From assembly GCA_963808165.1 (NCBI GenBank), contig CAWEET010000021.1, forward strand, positions 434,001-498,000: DNA of 64,000 bases, written 5' to 3'. Positions 51,626-60,653 of this stretch are shown piece by piece. The notes under the pieces are model-generated. The model was not told the DNA's origin, did no database searches, and saw only the letters and a program-made list of their open reading frames with translations. This DNA comes from Thiosocius sp963808165. Its GTDB lineage: Bacteria > Pseudomonadota > Gammaproteobacteria > Chromatiales > Chromatiaceae. Each line of letters starts with the position of its first letter. Position 1 is the first letter of the stretch. Position numbers and translations under genes: made by a program.

Positions 51626-52204
51626 GTGAAGATCTTTTCGCCTCTGTATACCAGGGCGATGCGCTGGGCGCGTCACCCCAGGGCACCCTGGTATCTCGGC
51701 GGTCTGAGCTTCGCCGAGTCGTCGTTCTTTCCGATCCCACCGGACGTGATGCTCGCCCCGATGAGCATGGCGCAACCGGCTCGCGCGCTCTGGTTCGCGA
51801 CGCTGACCACGGTGGCATCGGTGCTGGGTGGCATGTTCGGTTACCTGATCGGGATGTTCTCGTTCGAGCTGGTTGCCCCCTGGATCGAGAGCGGGCGCTA
51901 TGCTGGTGCGTTTGCGCAGGCTCAGCAGTGGTTTGACGAATGGGGGTTTTTCGCCATCTTTGCTGCCGGTTTTTCACCCATTCCCTACAAGGTGTTTACC
52001 ATCACCGCGGGTGTGCTGGGCATGCCGTTACTGCCGTTTGTGCTGGCGTCGCTGGTCGGCCGTGGGTTGCGCTTCTATCTGGTCGCAATGCTCATGGCCT
52101 GGGGCGGTGAGTCGATGGAGGCCAGACTGCACCGCTGGATCGACTGGCTGGGATGGTTGACGGTACTGGCGGTGGTCATCATAGTGCTGGTTTATCGGTT
52201 CTGA
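51626..52204 (+). CDS. YqaA/DedA-family membrane protein
   Basis: 192 residues from a GTG directly after the pcm stop. It has about four transmembrane segments and the SNARE-associated/VTT signature (FAESSFFPIPPDVMLAPM, GGMFGYLIG, FAAGFSPIPYKVFTITAGV). Family members act in lipid handling across the inner membrane; the exact role here is unknown. The pcm-yqaA-nlpD-rpoS order is common in gammaproteobacteria. Confidence 0.88.
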   Translation: MKIFSPLYTRAMRWARHPRAPWYLGGLSFAESSFFPIPPDVMLAPMSMAQPARALWFATLTTVASVLGGMFGYLIGMFSFELVAPWIESGRYAGAFAQAQQWFDEWGFFAIFAAGFSPIPYKVFTITAGVLGMPLLPFVLASLVGRGLRFYLVAMLMAWGGESMEARLHRWIDWLGWLTVLAVVIIVLVYRF

Positions 52205-52230
52205 TCGGTCGCGAGAAAGTAACGGGGATC

Positions 52231-53064
52231 TTGAAGCAGGAACGCCACCGGACTTGGTTGCATAGGGCGCGGTCTTCCTGGAACGGACGTGCGCGGCGCG
52301 CTTGTACCCTCGCCATCGTTTGCCTGCTGCTCGCCGGCTGCAGTTCGAGCTGGAAGGCGCCAGTCGAGTCGCGCAGTAGCCGTTCGGCGGCCTCCAAGCC
52401 GGCACGCCCGATCATCCGTGGCGATCACTACCGTGTGCGCGCCGGGGACACCCTCTACGGCATCGCCTGGCAGAGCAAGCTGGACTACCGTGCGATTGCT
52501 CAATGGAATGGAATACGCGCGCCTTACCGAATCTATCCCGGCCAGACGCTGCGGCTGCGTCCCCCGCCGGTCAGGCGCCCGCCGCCGCCCAAACCGACCG
52601 CGAAATCTAGATCGACGCCAAAGCCGGCGTCAAGGCCGAAACCCAGTGCGGCATCCAAACCGGCGCCGCCTCCGGCCGAACCGACTCGGCGCAGCCTGAG
52701 CTGGCGTTGGCCGGTGCGTGGCAAGATCGTGTCGCGCTTCAAGTCCGGCGATCCGCTGCGCAACGGGATTAAGATTGCCGGGCGCAATGGCGATGCGATC
52801 CGTTCCGCCGAGGGCGGAAAGGTCGTTTACAGCGGGAGTGGACTGATCGGCTACGGGCGGCTTATCATCGTCAAACATAATGATAAGTATCTGAGTGCCT
52901 ACGGGCACAATAGAGACATCCTGGTCAATGAAGGCGACCGGGTCACCAAAGGACAAAAAATCGCAGAGATGGGTATCGCGAACAACGGCGATGCTCAGCT
53001 GCATTTCGAGATCAGGCGTGACGGTAAGCCGGTAGATCCCTTGCGGTTATTGCCGAAACCCTAA
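52231..53064 (+). CDS. nlpD: Murein hydrolase activator NlpD (LysM and M23 domains)
   Basis: About 278 residues from a TTG at 52231; an ATG at 52153 inside the preceding gene is an alternative. There is no ATG or GTG between TTG 52231 and the lipobox. The lipobox is CLLLAGC. A LysM repeat follows (HYRVRAGDTLYGIAWQ), then a Pro/Lys/Ala-rich linker (about 110-155) and a LytM/M23 domain (VVYSGSGLIGYGRLIIVKH, LHFEIRRDGKPVDP). The first zinc-site His is replaced (NGIKIAG), as expected for a non-catalytic activator of AmiC. Confidence 0.92.
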   Translation: MKQERHRTWLHRARSSWNGRARRACTLAIVCLLLAGCSSSWKAPVESRSSRSAASKPARPIIRGDHYRVRAGDTLYGIAWQSKLDYRAIAQWNGIRAPYRIYPGQTLRLRPPPVRRPPPPKPTAKSRSTPKPASRPKPSAASKPAPPPAEPTRRSLSWRWPVRGKIVSRFKSGDPLRNGIKIAGRNGDAIRSAEGGKVVYSGSGLIGYGRLIIVKHNDKYLSAYGHNRDILVNEGDRVTKGQKIAEMGIANNGDAQLHFEIRRDGKPVDPLRLLPKP

Positions 53065-53114
53065 CCTTTGAATTCTCCGTCTCGTTGACGTGAGCACACA
53101 GTGATGGAGGGGGC

Positions 53115-54116
53115 ATGGCTGCGAAGCGCGAGGAAGTCGATCCGGATGCCGAGGACGACATCGAGGACATCGCCGAAGATGCAGAGACGACGGCCGACGA
53201 TGGCAAAAACGCCGATACCGTCGACGCCAGCGACGACTCCGCAGAACCGGAAGCAAAATACGCCGCTGGCGAGATTCCCGATAGTCAGCTCGATGCGACC
53301 CGGCTGTACCTGAACGAGATTGGATTTTCCAAACTGCTGACCGCAGAAGAGGAGGTCTACTTCGCCCGTCTGGCACAAAAGGGCGATGCGGCGGCGCGGC
53401 GGCGCATGATCGAGTGCAACCTGCGCCTGGTGGTCAAGATCGCGCGGCGCTACATGAATCGCGGACTCGCATTGCTCGACCTGATCGAGGAAGGCAACCT
53501 CGGCTTGATCCGGGCCGTGGAAAAATTCGATCCGGAGCGCGGCTTCCGTTTTTCGACCTACGCCACCTGGTGGATTCGTCAGACGATTGAGCGCGCGATC
53601 ATGAATCAGACGCGGACGATCCGTCTCCCGATTCATGTGGTCAAGGAGATCAATGTCTACCTGCGTGCGGCGCGTCAGCTGACTCAGACGCTGGACCACG
53701 AGCCGACCGCGGAGGAGATCGCCGATCTGCTGGATCGCCCGATCGACGAGGTCAAACGGATGCTTGGCCTGAACGAACGGGTGACCTCTGTCGATACGCC
53801 GTATGGCAAAGATGCCGACAAGCCCCTGCTCGACACCATCGCCGACGAGAACGCGACCGACCCGACTGAGCACATCCAGGCGGGAGACATCTCCGGGCAT
53901 CTGGATGATTGGCTGGCGAAGCTCAACGACAAGCAGCGCGAAGTGGTCGAACGCCGCTTCGGTCTGCATGGCTACGAGAATTCAACCCTCGAACAGGTCG
54001 CGAATGAGCTGGGCGTGACACGCGAACGTGTGCGTCAGATCCAGATGGATGCGCTCAAGCGCCTGCGCGGGATACTCGAGCAGGAAGGCTTCTCGATCGA
54101 CACCATATTCAAATAG
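53115..54116 (+). CDS. rpoS: RNA polymerase sigma factor RpoS
   Basis: 333 residues. It has an acidic N-terminal tail (about 1-50), then sigma-70 regions 1.2 (DATRLYLNEIGFSKLLTAEEE), 2 (NLRLVVKIARRYMNRGLALLDLIEEGNLGLIRAVEKFDP), 3 and 4.2 (LEQVANELGVTRERVRQIQ). The absence of a long region 1.1 and the nlpD neighbour distinguish it from RpoD. It is the stationary-phase and general stress sigma factor. GGAGGGGG precedes the ATG. Confidence 0.97.
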   Translation: MAAKREEVDPDAEDDIEDIAEDAETTADDGKNADTVDASDDSAEPEAKYAAGEIPDSQLDATRLYLNEIGFSKLLTAEEEVYFARLAQKGDAAARRRMIECNLRLVVKIARRYMNRGLALLDLIEEGNLGLIRAVEKFDPERGFRFSTYATWWIRQTIERAIMNQTRTIRLPIHVVKEINVYLRAARQLTQTLDHEPTAEEIADLLDRPIDEVKRMLGLNERVTSVDTPYGKDADKPLLDTIADENATDPTEHIQAGDISGHLDDWLAKLNDKQREVVERRFGLHGYENSTLEQVANELGVTRERVRQIQMDALKRLRGILEQEGFSIDTIFK

Positions 54117-54211
54117 GCGGGCGGCGGCCGCTGCAATTCGTGCAACGGCGGCGTGGTTTCGCCAAGCGCGCTTCGGTTATCCTATCGGGAAATATTCAGA
54201 GGTCCGAGCGG

Positions 54212-54502
54212 ATGAACGAGCTGAGCAGGAAAGAACGCGAAATCCTGGTGGTGATGCGAAAGGTGCTGGCGCAGGTCATCAAAGACACTACGCCGCCGAG
54301 TCGCGCGATGAAGCACCCCCTGTCGGAACAGACCATCCAGGACGTGCGGCATTGCCTCGGGCTGATATCGCTGCGTGAACGGGAGTTGGCCGACGAGGCC
54401 GGCATTGCCCAGGAGCGACCCTACTACACGGATGAAAAACCGGCTGCGGAAGTCGTGTCAATCAACCGAATCGCCAAGGTGAGCAAAGAGCCGGAGGAGT
54501 GA
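54212..54502 (+). CDS. Conserved hypothetical protein downstream of rpoS
   Basis: 96 residues, charged and helical (MNELSRKEREILVVMRKVL, then SEQTIQDVRHCLGLISLRERELADEAG). There is no signal peptide or membrane segment. AGAGG precedes the ATG at 54212. I do not recognise the family. The following 118 bases to the next gene hold nothing I can identify. Confidence 0.65.
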   Translation: MNELSRKEREILVVMRKVLAQVIKDTTPPSRAMKHPLSEQTIQDVRHCLGLISLRERELADEAGIAQERPYYTDEKPAAEVVSINRIAKVSKEPEE

Positions 54503-54620
54503 GCCACCGCTGAGCTCATGCTGTGCTTGTAGCGGGCTCGGGCTGCAGCGGCACTTGTGGCAACGCCCCCCCGGCGCGCCGTTCAATCCTCCCGGCTCGT
54601 CAACCCGGTTTTATCGACGT

Positions 54621-55457
54621 TCACTCGGCCTGACCGGGACCATGCACCTTGATCGTTGTCTGCTCGCGGATGTCGGCGAGTAGTTTGGCCACCTGTTGTT
54701 GCTGGATCTGTTGCTCCAGGTCTTTTCTGACCGATTCCAGGCTGGGTGCCGGCACGTCTCGGCTCTCTTCGCGCAGGATTACATGCCAGCCGAACTGGGT
54801 CTTCACCGGCGCCTTGCTGTACTGACCGTCGGCGAGTTCTGCGGTCGCCGCGGAAAACTCGGGGACCATCTGATCATCCTCGAACCAGCCGAGATCGCCG
54901 CCGACCGACTTGCTGGGACCTGTCGAACGTTCGGCAGCCAGTGTCGCAAAATCGGCCCCGGCGTCGAGTTCGCTGATTACGGTCTTGGCGTCATCCTCGG
55001 TTTTCAGCAGGATGTGGCGCGCCTTGTATTCCTTTTTCGACCCTGAGCCATCGCCATACTCGGCTTCGTACAGTGCGACGACCTGTTCCTCGTCAACCGG
55101 TGTCTTTTCGAGTTCCGAGCGCACCAGCGTCTGCGCAACCAGCCTGGCGCGCGCGACCTCCAGTGCCGCCGCCACCTCAGGGGCTCTCGCCATTGCTTGT
55201 CCCTGCACGGAATTGGCGACCATGAAATTGTTCACCAGTTCGTTGAGCAAAGCCATCTGTTGCGCAGGATCCTGGACATTGCGTCCGGTCTGGCTGGCAA
55301 ACAGCGCGAAGTGCAGGTCGGTCATGTCGAAGTCATCGATTGTCACCAGGACCTGTGGTTCAACCTTTGGCTCGGCCGCTGGTTCCTGGGCCGCGGCCGC
55401 GGTGCACGCGCAGACAATCAGTGCTTGGGCGGCAAGCCGCGTTAACTTGGATCGCAT
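54621..55457 (-). CDS. Periplasmic peptidyl-prolyl isomerase (parvulin/PpiC type)
   Basis: 278 residues. The signal peptide (about 1-22, ending ACTAAAA) is followed by an N-terminal helical domain and a parvulin domain (KARHILLKTEDDAKTVI, KSVGGDLGWFEDDQMVPEF, QFGWHVILREE). It is likely a soluble periplasmic folding helper, smaller than SurA. The ATG at 55457 has AGGAGGA upstream. It heads away from YciI, YciB and a hypothetical gene on the same strand. Confidence 0.9.
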   Translation of the reverse strand: MRSKLTRLAAQALIVCACTAAAAQEPAAEPKVEPQVLVTIDDFDMTDLHFALFASQTGRNVQDPAQQMALLNELVNNFMVANSVQGQAMARAPEVAAALEVARARLVAQTLVRSELEKTPVDEEQVVALYEAEYGDGSGSKKEYKARHILLKTEDDAKTVISELDAGADFATLAAERSTGPSKSVGGDLGWFEDDQMVPEFSAATAELADGQYSKAPVKTQFGWHVILREESRDVPAPSLESVRKDLEQQIQQQQVAKLLADIREQTTIKVHGPGQAE

Positions 55458-55486
55458 GTGGGTTCCTCCTCGCTGCGATAGCGACA

Positions 55487-55789
55487 TCATTGTGGAAAGA
55501 CTTGTTTGAATGGTTTGACGGAAACGCTGGCATACACGCCGGCGGCCACATAGGGATCGGCGTCGGCCCATGCCTTCGCCTGTTCCAGATCAACAAACTC
55601 GGCGACGATCAGGCTACCGGTAAACCCCGCCTCGCCGGGATCGTCGCTGTCGATCGCCGGATGGGGGCCGGCAAGCACCAGGCGTCCCTCGCTCTGCAGC
55701 GCCTGCAATCGCTCCAGATGCGCAGGTCGGGCGCCGCGGCGCAGCGGCAGGCTGTTTGCGACATCGGTGCTGACGATACAGTAGAGCAT
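55487..55789 (-). CDS. yciI: YciI-family protein
   Basis: 100 residues with the dimeric alpha/beta-barrel YciI fold: RPAHLERLQAL, GRLVLAGPHPA, GSLIVAEFVDLEQAKAWADADPYVAAGVY. The conserved His and Asp residues are present. The function is unclear; family relatives include dehydrochlorinase-like proteins. It lies 3 bases after yciB, as is common in relatives. Confidence 0.92.
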   Translation of the reverse strand: MLYCIVSTDVANSLPLRRGARPAHLERLQALQSEGRLVLAGPHPAIDSDDPGEAGFTGSLIVAEFVDLEQAKAWADADPYVAAGVYASVSVKPFKQVFPQ

Positions 55790-55792
55790 TGA

Positions 55793-56341
55793 TCAATCCT
55801 CGCTGGGGTTCTCTTCGGCTTCCATGACACGCGCCAGGTAGAAGCCCTGGCCGAGCATGAACAGCAGTGTCAAGCCGAGTAAGCCGAACAGTTTGAAGTT
55901 CACCCAGACTTCTTCCGGGTAGTTGTAGGCGACATACAGATTGAGAACGCCCATCGCGAAAAAGAAGCCGACCCAGGCATGATTGAGCCTCAGCCAGGCG
56001 CCATCCGGCAGCGTCACCGCATGGTCCATCATGCGCCTCAACATGCTGCGATCCATAAACATCTGGGACAGCAGGAAAGCAGCGGCAAACAGCCAGTTCA
56101 CCACCGTGGGCTTCCATTTGATGAATGTCGGATCACGCAGCATTAGGGTAAGGCCACCGAAAACGACCAGCAGGCCAAGGGTGATCCACTGCATGTTCTC
56201 CGCCGCGCCATAGCGCAGCTTGTGATACAGGACCTGCAGCGCCGCGGCCGCGATAGCGGCCTGTGTGGCGATATAGATATCAAAAAGCTGGTAGGCGACG
56301 AAGAACAGGATGACCGGAAAAAGGTCGGCGAGCACTTTCAT
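55793..56341 (-). CDS. yciB: Septation protein A / YciB (IspZ family)
   Basis: 182 residues with about five transmembrane helices. The family signature at the N-terminus is MKVLADLFPVILFFVAYQ, with PTFIKWKPTVVNWLFAAAFLLSQ and LNHAWVGFFFAMGVLNLYVAY later. It is an inner-membrane protein linked to cell-envelope and septum integrity. It is followed by yciI. Confidence 0.93.
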   Translation of the reverse strand: MKVLADLFPVILFFVAYQLFDIYIATQAAIAAAALQVLYHKLRYGAAENMQWITLGLLVVFGGLTLMLRDPTFIKWKPTVVNWLFAAAFLLSQMFMDRSMLRRMMDHAVTLPDGAWLRLNHAWVGFFFAMGVLNLYVAYNYPEEVWVNFKLFGLLGLTLLFMLGQGFYLARVMEAEENPSED

Positions 56342-56362
56342 CGTCCGGCGTCTTCTCGGGGT

Positions 56363-57097
56363 TCAGTGCAACAGTTTGCGCTGGGTATGCGCGAGATAGT
56401 AGCGCCGCACCAGGTCACGGACCTGGGTGGGATAATCGATGGTCGCCATCTGCTCCATGCCTTCGGCGAAGAATCGCTGCGCCTCCTGTGGCAGGCATTC
56501 GACGATGGCATCGAACGCAGGCTCCATCAATTCAGGGTTGTGGCTGCGTGTCGCGACAATCGCACGGTTGATCAGCAGCAGCCGCCATGGCTGATGCGCC
56601 TCGCCGGTCTGGTACTCTTCGCAGGCCGGGCTTGCCGCGTCGACCAGTTCGCAGCAGTAGCTGTAAAGCGCGGCCATGGCCTGCGGCTGGCTGGCCTGGT
56701 TGGCGAAATGCGCCAGGCCGTTGACCACCGGTGCCAGGTTGCGAATCTCAGCGCCCCGGCGGGCCATCCAGACGGCAAAGGGAAGACACAACTGCTGAAT
56801 CTCAGCGGCTGTTGCCGGCTGATCGAGTTGCTCGGCCAGCGTTGCGAGTTCGTCGAGCAGGTGTAGCCCGTATTCACCGAGCGTATTCAGTTCCGAGCTG
56901 CTGACCTGTGCCTCCGGATTGTCGCCGCTGAGCTGTTCCAGTATGCCGACGAGTTGGGACATCGCATCGCGCAGTACGGCCGGGTCGTCGGTCTCGTCAA
57001 CCGACAGCCCCGACGATTCCCAGTCCTCGCGCAGTTGTGTGGCGAGGTCGCGGAACTGTTCTCTGAGAAAGGGCAGGTCGACGGGCGGCAGGCTCAT
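56363..57097 (-). CDS. Conserved hypothetical protein upstream of yciB
   Basis: About 244 residues (start MSLPPVDLPFL at 57097; 57115 is possible and neither start has a clear ribosome-binding site). It is soluble and almost wholly alpha-helical, with no known motif. It is on the same strand 21 bases before yciB and divergent from rnm. The function is unknown. Confidence 0.7.
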   Translation of the reverse strand: MSLPPVDLPFLREQFRDLATQLREDWESSGLSVDETDDPAVLRDAMSQLVGILEQLSGDNPEAQVSSSELNTLGEYGLHLLDELATLAEQLDQPATAAEIQQLCLPFAVWMARRGAEIRNLAPVVNGLAHFANQASQPQAMAALYSYCCELVDAASPACEEYQTGEAHQPWRLLLINRAIVATRSHNPELMEPAFDAIVECLPQEAQRFFAEGMEQMATIDYPTQVRDLVRRYYLAHTQRKLLH

Positions 57098-57216
57098 GGC
57101 CGGGGAGTGTAACATGCGGGACTGGATCGGTCGGTGCCGCGGTCGAATGCTGTTGGCGCGTTTCCGGCACCGGCCAAGGGCGCCGCGGCGGTCACACCTG
57201 ATAGAATGCTGCCGCT

Positions 57217-58059
57217 ATGCCGAACCGTTTCGATTTGCACGCCCATTCGACTGCCTCCGACGGAAGCCTTTCGCCGAGCCAGCTGATGCAGCGGGCGCAC
57301 GGGGCGGGGGTTGGCTGCATGGCGTTGACCGATCACGACACCCTGGAGGGGTTGCCGGAGGCGGCGGAGAGTGCGGCAGCGCTCGGGATCGGTTTCGTGC
57401 CGGGGGTCGAGGTTTCGGTTAGCTGGCAGGGCATCACGGTACATATCGTCGGTCTCGGCGTGTCGCCTGACAGCGACGTCCTGCAGCGCGGGCTCGCCGG
57501 TCTGCGCGAGTTCCGCGACTGGCGGGCCCAGGAGATGGGGCGACGGCTCGAGCAGCTCGGGATCGCCGGCGCCTTCGAGGGCGCGCGTGACCTGTCCAAC
57601 GGGCGCCTGATCAGCCGTACGCATTTCGCGCGCTTCCTGGTGGATAATGGTCACGCACCGGATGTGCGCGCCGTGTTTCGCAAGTTCCTGGTGCCTGGCA
57701 AGCCCGGGTTCGTGGCTGGTCAGTGGGCGGAACTGGCCGATGCGGTACGCTGGATTTGCGCGGCCGGCGGGCAGGCGGTGATCGCGCATCCGGCGCGTTA
57801 CCCACTGACCCGCAGCAAGTTGCGTCGACTCATCGGTGATTTCGCCGCGGCCGGTGGCGAGGCACTCGAGGTGGTCTCGGGCAGTCACAGCCGGGATGAT
57901 TATTTCACCATGGCCCAGCACGCCCGCGACTTCGGCCTGCTCGCCTCGGCAGGCTCGGACTACCATGGGCCCGAGCACCCCTGGATCGAACTCGGCCGTC
58001 TCCCCGATCTGCCGGATGGATGTAAAGCAATTTGGAAGGATTGGCAGATAAGCCATTGA
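57217..58059 (+). CDS. rnm: PHP-domain 5'-3' exoribonuclease Rnm (YciV/TrpH type)
   Basis: 280 residues. PHP metal motifs are FDLHAHSTASDG, ALTDHDTLEG, the Glu in VPGVEVSV, IAHPARY, and GSDYHGPEHP. Family members mature 5S and 23S rRNA ends or process oligoribonucleotides. It heads a run with yciO, a site-2 protease, trpS and scpAB, with spacings from 4 to 19 bases downstream. Confidence 0.92.
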   Translation: MPNRFDLHAHSTASDGSLSPSQLMQRAHGAGVGCMALTDHDTLEGLPEAAESAAALGIGFVPGVEVSVSWQGITVHIVGLGVSPDSDVLQRGLAGLREFRDWRAQEMGRRLEQLGIAGAFEGARDLSNGRLISRTHFARFLVDNGHAPDVRAVFRKFLVPGKPGFVAGQWAELADAVRWICAAGGQAVIAHPARYPLTRSKLRRLIGDFAAAGGEALEVVSGSHSRDDYFTMAQHARDFGLLASAGSDYHGPEHPWIELGRLPDLPDGCKAIWKDWQISH

Positions 58060-58067
58060 AATAAAAG

Positions 58068-58691
58068 ATGTCTCAGTTTTTCCAGGTTCATCCGGACAAC
58101 CCGCAGGCGCGTCTGATCCGGCAGGCTGCGGAGATTGTCCGCGGAGGCGGCGTCATCATCTACCCGACCGATTCGAGTTATGCGATCGGCTGCCAGATCG
58201 GCGACAAGTCGGCGATGGACCGGATTCGTCAGATCCGCCGACTCGGCGACGACCACAACTTCACGCTGGTTGGGCGCAGCCTGTCCGAGTTGTCGGGCTA
58301 TACCAAGCTGGACAACCCGTCCCACCGCCTGGTCAAGAACCTGACTCCCGGCCCCTACACCTTCATACTGGCAGCGACCAAGCAGGTACCCAAGCGTCTG
58401 ATGCACCCCAAGCGCAAGACAATCGGCATCCGCATACCGGACAACCGGGTGGCGCTCGCGCTGCTCGAGGAACTGAACGAGCCGCTGCTGAGCAGCACCC
58501 TGATCCTGCCGGGCGACGACATGCCGATGATGGACCCGTATGAGATGAACCAGACCCTTGGACACAGCGTCGATGTGATCATCGACGGTGGTTATTGCGG
58601 CTACGAGGCCACCAGTGTCATCGATCTGCACCAGGACCCCGCGGTGGTGCTGCGGGTCGGCAAGGGCGACGTGAGCCTGTTCACCGCCTAG
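58068..58691 (+). CDS. yciO: Threonylcarbamoyl-AMP synthase family protein (YciO)
   Basis: 207 residues of the Sua5/YrdC/YciO fold: GGGVIIYPTDSSYAIGC, the KxR-type RIRQIRRLGDDHNFTLV, TPGPYTFILAAT and GIRIPDN. YciO proteins resemble TsaC; their role in tRNA t6A synthesis is weaker or unproven. It lies 8 bases after rnm. Confidence 0.9.
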   Translation: MSQFFQVHPDNPQARLIRQAAEIVRGGGVIIYPTDSSYAIGCQIGDKSAMDRIRQIRRLGDDHNFTLVGRSLSELSGYTKLDNPSHRLVKNLTPGPYTFILAATKQVPKRLMHPKRKTIGIRIPDNRVALALLEELNEPLLSSTLILPGDDMPMMDPYEMNQTLGHSVDVIIDGGYCGYEATSVIDLHQDPAVVLRVGKGDVSLFTA

Positions 58692-58729
58692 CCGAGTCCC
58701 GCCCCCACCCACCGGATATAATCCCGCGC

Positions 58730-59410
58730 ATGGAAGAACTTACGCTGCTGCAGCGCATTGCCATCTGGGCCCTGCCGCTGATCTTCGCGGTCACGGTCCA
58801 CGAGGCGGCACACGGTTGGGTTGCCGACCGCCTGGGCGATCCGACCGCTCGCCAGCTCGGCCGGATCACCTTCAACCCGATCCCGCACATCGATCCCATC
58901 GGCACCATCTTGGTGCCGATCCTGATGCTGACCTTCACCGGCTTCCTGATCGGCTGGGCCAAGCCGGTGCCCGTGTCGGTCGCCCGCCTGAATTCGCCGA
59001 AACGCGACATGGCGATCGTCGCGGCCGCCGGTCCTGGCGTGAATCTGCTGATGGCAAGCGGATGGTCTCTGGTGCTGCTGCTGGCCCACAGTCTGATCCA
59101 CAGTGTCCCGGCGGTCGCTCTGCCGCTGATGTTGATGGCGGTGGCCGGTGTCTTCGTGAATCTGGTGCTGATGGCGATCAATCTGCTGCCAGTACCGCCG
59201 CTGGATGGTGGCCGGATCGTCACCGGGCTGCTGCCGGCCGCGGCATCGCGGATTTTTGCCCGCATCGAACCCTACGGGATGATCATCCTGATCGCGCTGC
59301 TGATCAGCGGCGTGGTCGGAATGATACTGGCGCCAGTGGTGTATGGTGCGGTCGCGTTGCTGCCCGGGTCGGACCTCGTGTTCGGTATACTGCCCACCCT
59401 GTTTCCCTAG
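58730..59410 (+). CDS. Site-2 protease family membrane metalloprotease
   Basis: 226 residues with about five or six transmembrane segments. The zinc motif HEAAH (His24, Glu25, His28) and the third-ligand motif PVPPLDGGRI are intact. This short S2P group, without a PDZ domain, is often located just before trpS. The substrate is unknown. The next gene begins 9 bases later. Confidence 0.9.
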   Translation: MEELTLLQRIAIWALPLIFAVTVHEAAHGWVADRLGDPTARQLGRITFNPIPHIDPIGTILVPILMLTFTGFLIGWAKPVPVSVARLNSPKRDMAIVAAAGPGVNLLMASGWSLVLLLAHSLIHSVPAVALPLMLMAVAGVFVNLVLMAINLLPVPPLDGGRIVTGLLPAAASRIFARIEPYGMIILIALLISGVVGMILAPVVYGAVALLPGSDLVFGILPTLFP

Positions 59411-59419
59411 GAGAAGATT

Positions 59420-60634
59420 TTGGCTGCTGTCGCTGCGCAACACGCACGTGTCCTGTCCGGCATGCGTCCCACCGGGCGTCTGCATCTCGGTCACTATCAC
59501 GGAGTCTTGAAGAACTGGGTCGAGCTGCAGCACGAGTACCAGTGCTTCTTTTTCGTTGCCGACTGGCACGCCCTGACCACCCATTACGACGACCCCAGCA
59601 TGATCCCGCAGAGTACCTGGGACATGGTGATCGACTGGCTGGCGGCCGGGGTGAATCCCGGCGAGGCGACCTTGTTTATCCAATCGCGGGTTCCCGAGCA
59701 CGCCGAGCTGCATTTGTTGCTGTCGATGATCACCCCGCTGGGCTGGCTCGAGCGGGTCCCCAGCTATAAGGATCAGCAGGAGAAGCTCAGAGAAAAGGAC
59801 CTCTCGACCTACGGTTTTCTCGGTTATCCGCTGTTGCAGTCGGCCGATATCCTGATGTATCGCGCCGGGCTGGTCCCGGTCGGAGAGGATCAGGTCGCAC
59901 ATGTCGAGCTGACGCGCGAGGTGGCGCGGCGTTTCAATCATGTCTACGGCCGCGAGCCGGACTTCGAAGGGAAGGCGGAACAGGCCGCCAAGAAGATGGG
60001 CAAAAAGAACGCCAAGCTGTATCGTGAGTACCGGCGAGCCTTTCAGGAACAGGGTGACGAAGAGGCATTGGCCGCGGCGCGTGCACTGTTGGAATCCCAG
60101 CAGAACATCGGTATCGCCGATCGCGACCGTCTGTTCGGTTACCTCGAGGGTGGCGGCATGGTGATACTGCCGGAGCCGCAGCCACTGTTGACCAGGTCAC
60201 CGAAGATGCCCGGACTCGACGGGCAGAAGATGTCCAAGTCCTACGGCAACACCATTGCGTTGGACGCCACCGGCGACGACGTGGTCAAGCGCTTGCGCAC
60301 CATGCCCACCGATCCGGCGCGCGTGCGCCGCACCGACCGGGGCAATCCCGAGGTCTGTCCGGTCTGGCAGTTCCACGAGGTCTATTCCGACGCCGGTGTG
60401 AAGGACTGGGTGCAGCAGGGTTGCCGTTCCGCGGCTATCGGCTGCATCGAGTGCAAGCAGCCGGTTATCGACGCGGTTCTGGCCGAACTCAAACCGATGC
60501 AGGAGCGTGGCGAGGAATATGCCGGGCAGCCCGATGTCGTGCGTAACATCATCAACGAGGGCTGCGAGCGTGCCCGTGAGGTGGCGCGCGAGACGATGGA
60601 TGATGTGCGCCACGCGATGTCGCTCGATTACTGA
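59420..60634 (+). CDS. trpS: Tryptophanyl-tRNA synthetase, long form with insertion
   Basis: 404 residues from a TTG at 59420 with AGGAGA upstream. Class I motifs are RPTGRLHLGHYHG (HIGH-like) and GQKMSKSYGN. VGEDQVAHVELTREVARRFN lies between. An insertion of about 60 residues (from DFEGKAEQAAKKMGKKN through GYLEGGGM) between the two motifs makes it longer than the usual 330-340. The Cys-rich end RSAAIGCIECKQPV is also present. It charges tRNA-Trp. Confidence 0.95.
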   Translation: MAAVAAQHARVLSGMRPTGRLHLGHYHGVLKNWVELQHEYQCFFFVADWHALTTHYDDPSMIPQSTWDMVIDWLAAGVNPGEATLFIQSRVPEHAELHLLLSMITPLGWLERVPSYKDQQEKLREKDLSTYGFLGYPLLQSADILMYRAGLVPVGEDQVAHVELTREVARRFNHVYGREPDFEGKAEQAAKKMGKKNAKLYREYRRAFQEQGDEEALAAARALLESQQNIGIADRDRLFGYLEGGGMVILPEPQPLLTRSPKMPGLDGQKMSKSYGNTIALDATGDDVVKRLRTMPTDPARVRRTDRGNPEVCPVWQFHEVYSDAGVKDWVQQGCRSAAIGCIECKQPVIDAVLAELKPMQERGEEYAGQPDVVRNIINEGCERAREVARETMDDVRHAMSLDY

Positions 60635-60653
60635 AGCTGCCCGGGATCTCTCA

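Noticed and set aside
59420..60634. trpS length as a sign of a frameshift or fusion
   Set aside because: The frame is continuous, both catalytic motifs are intact, and the extra residues form a single internal insertion, so it is a long-form enzyme.
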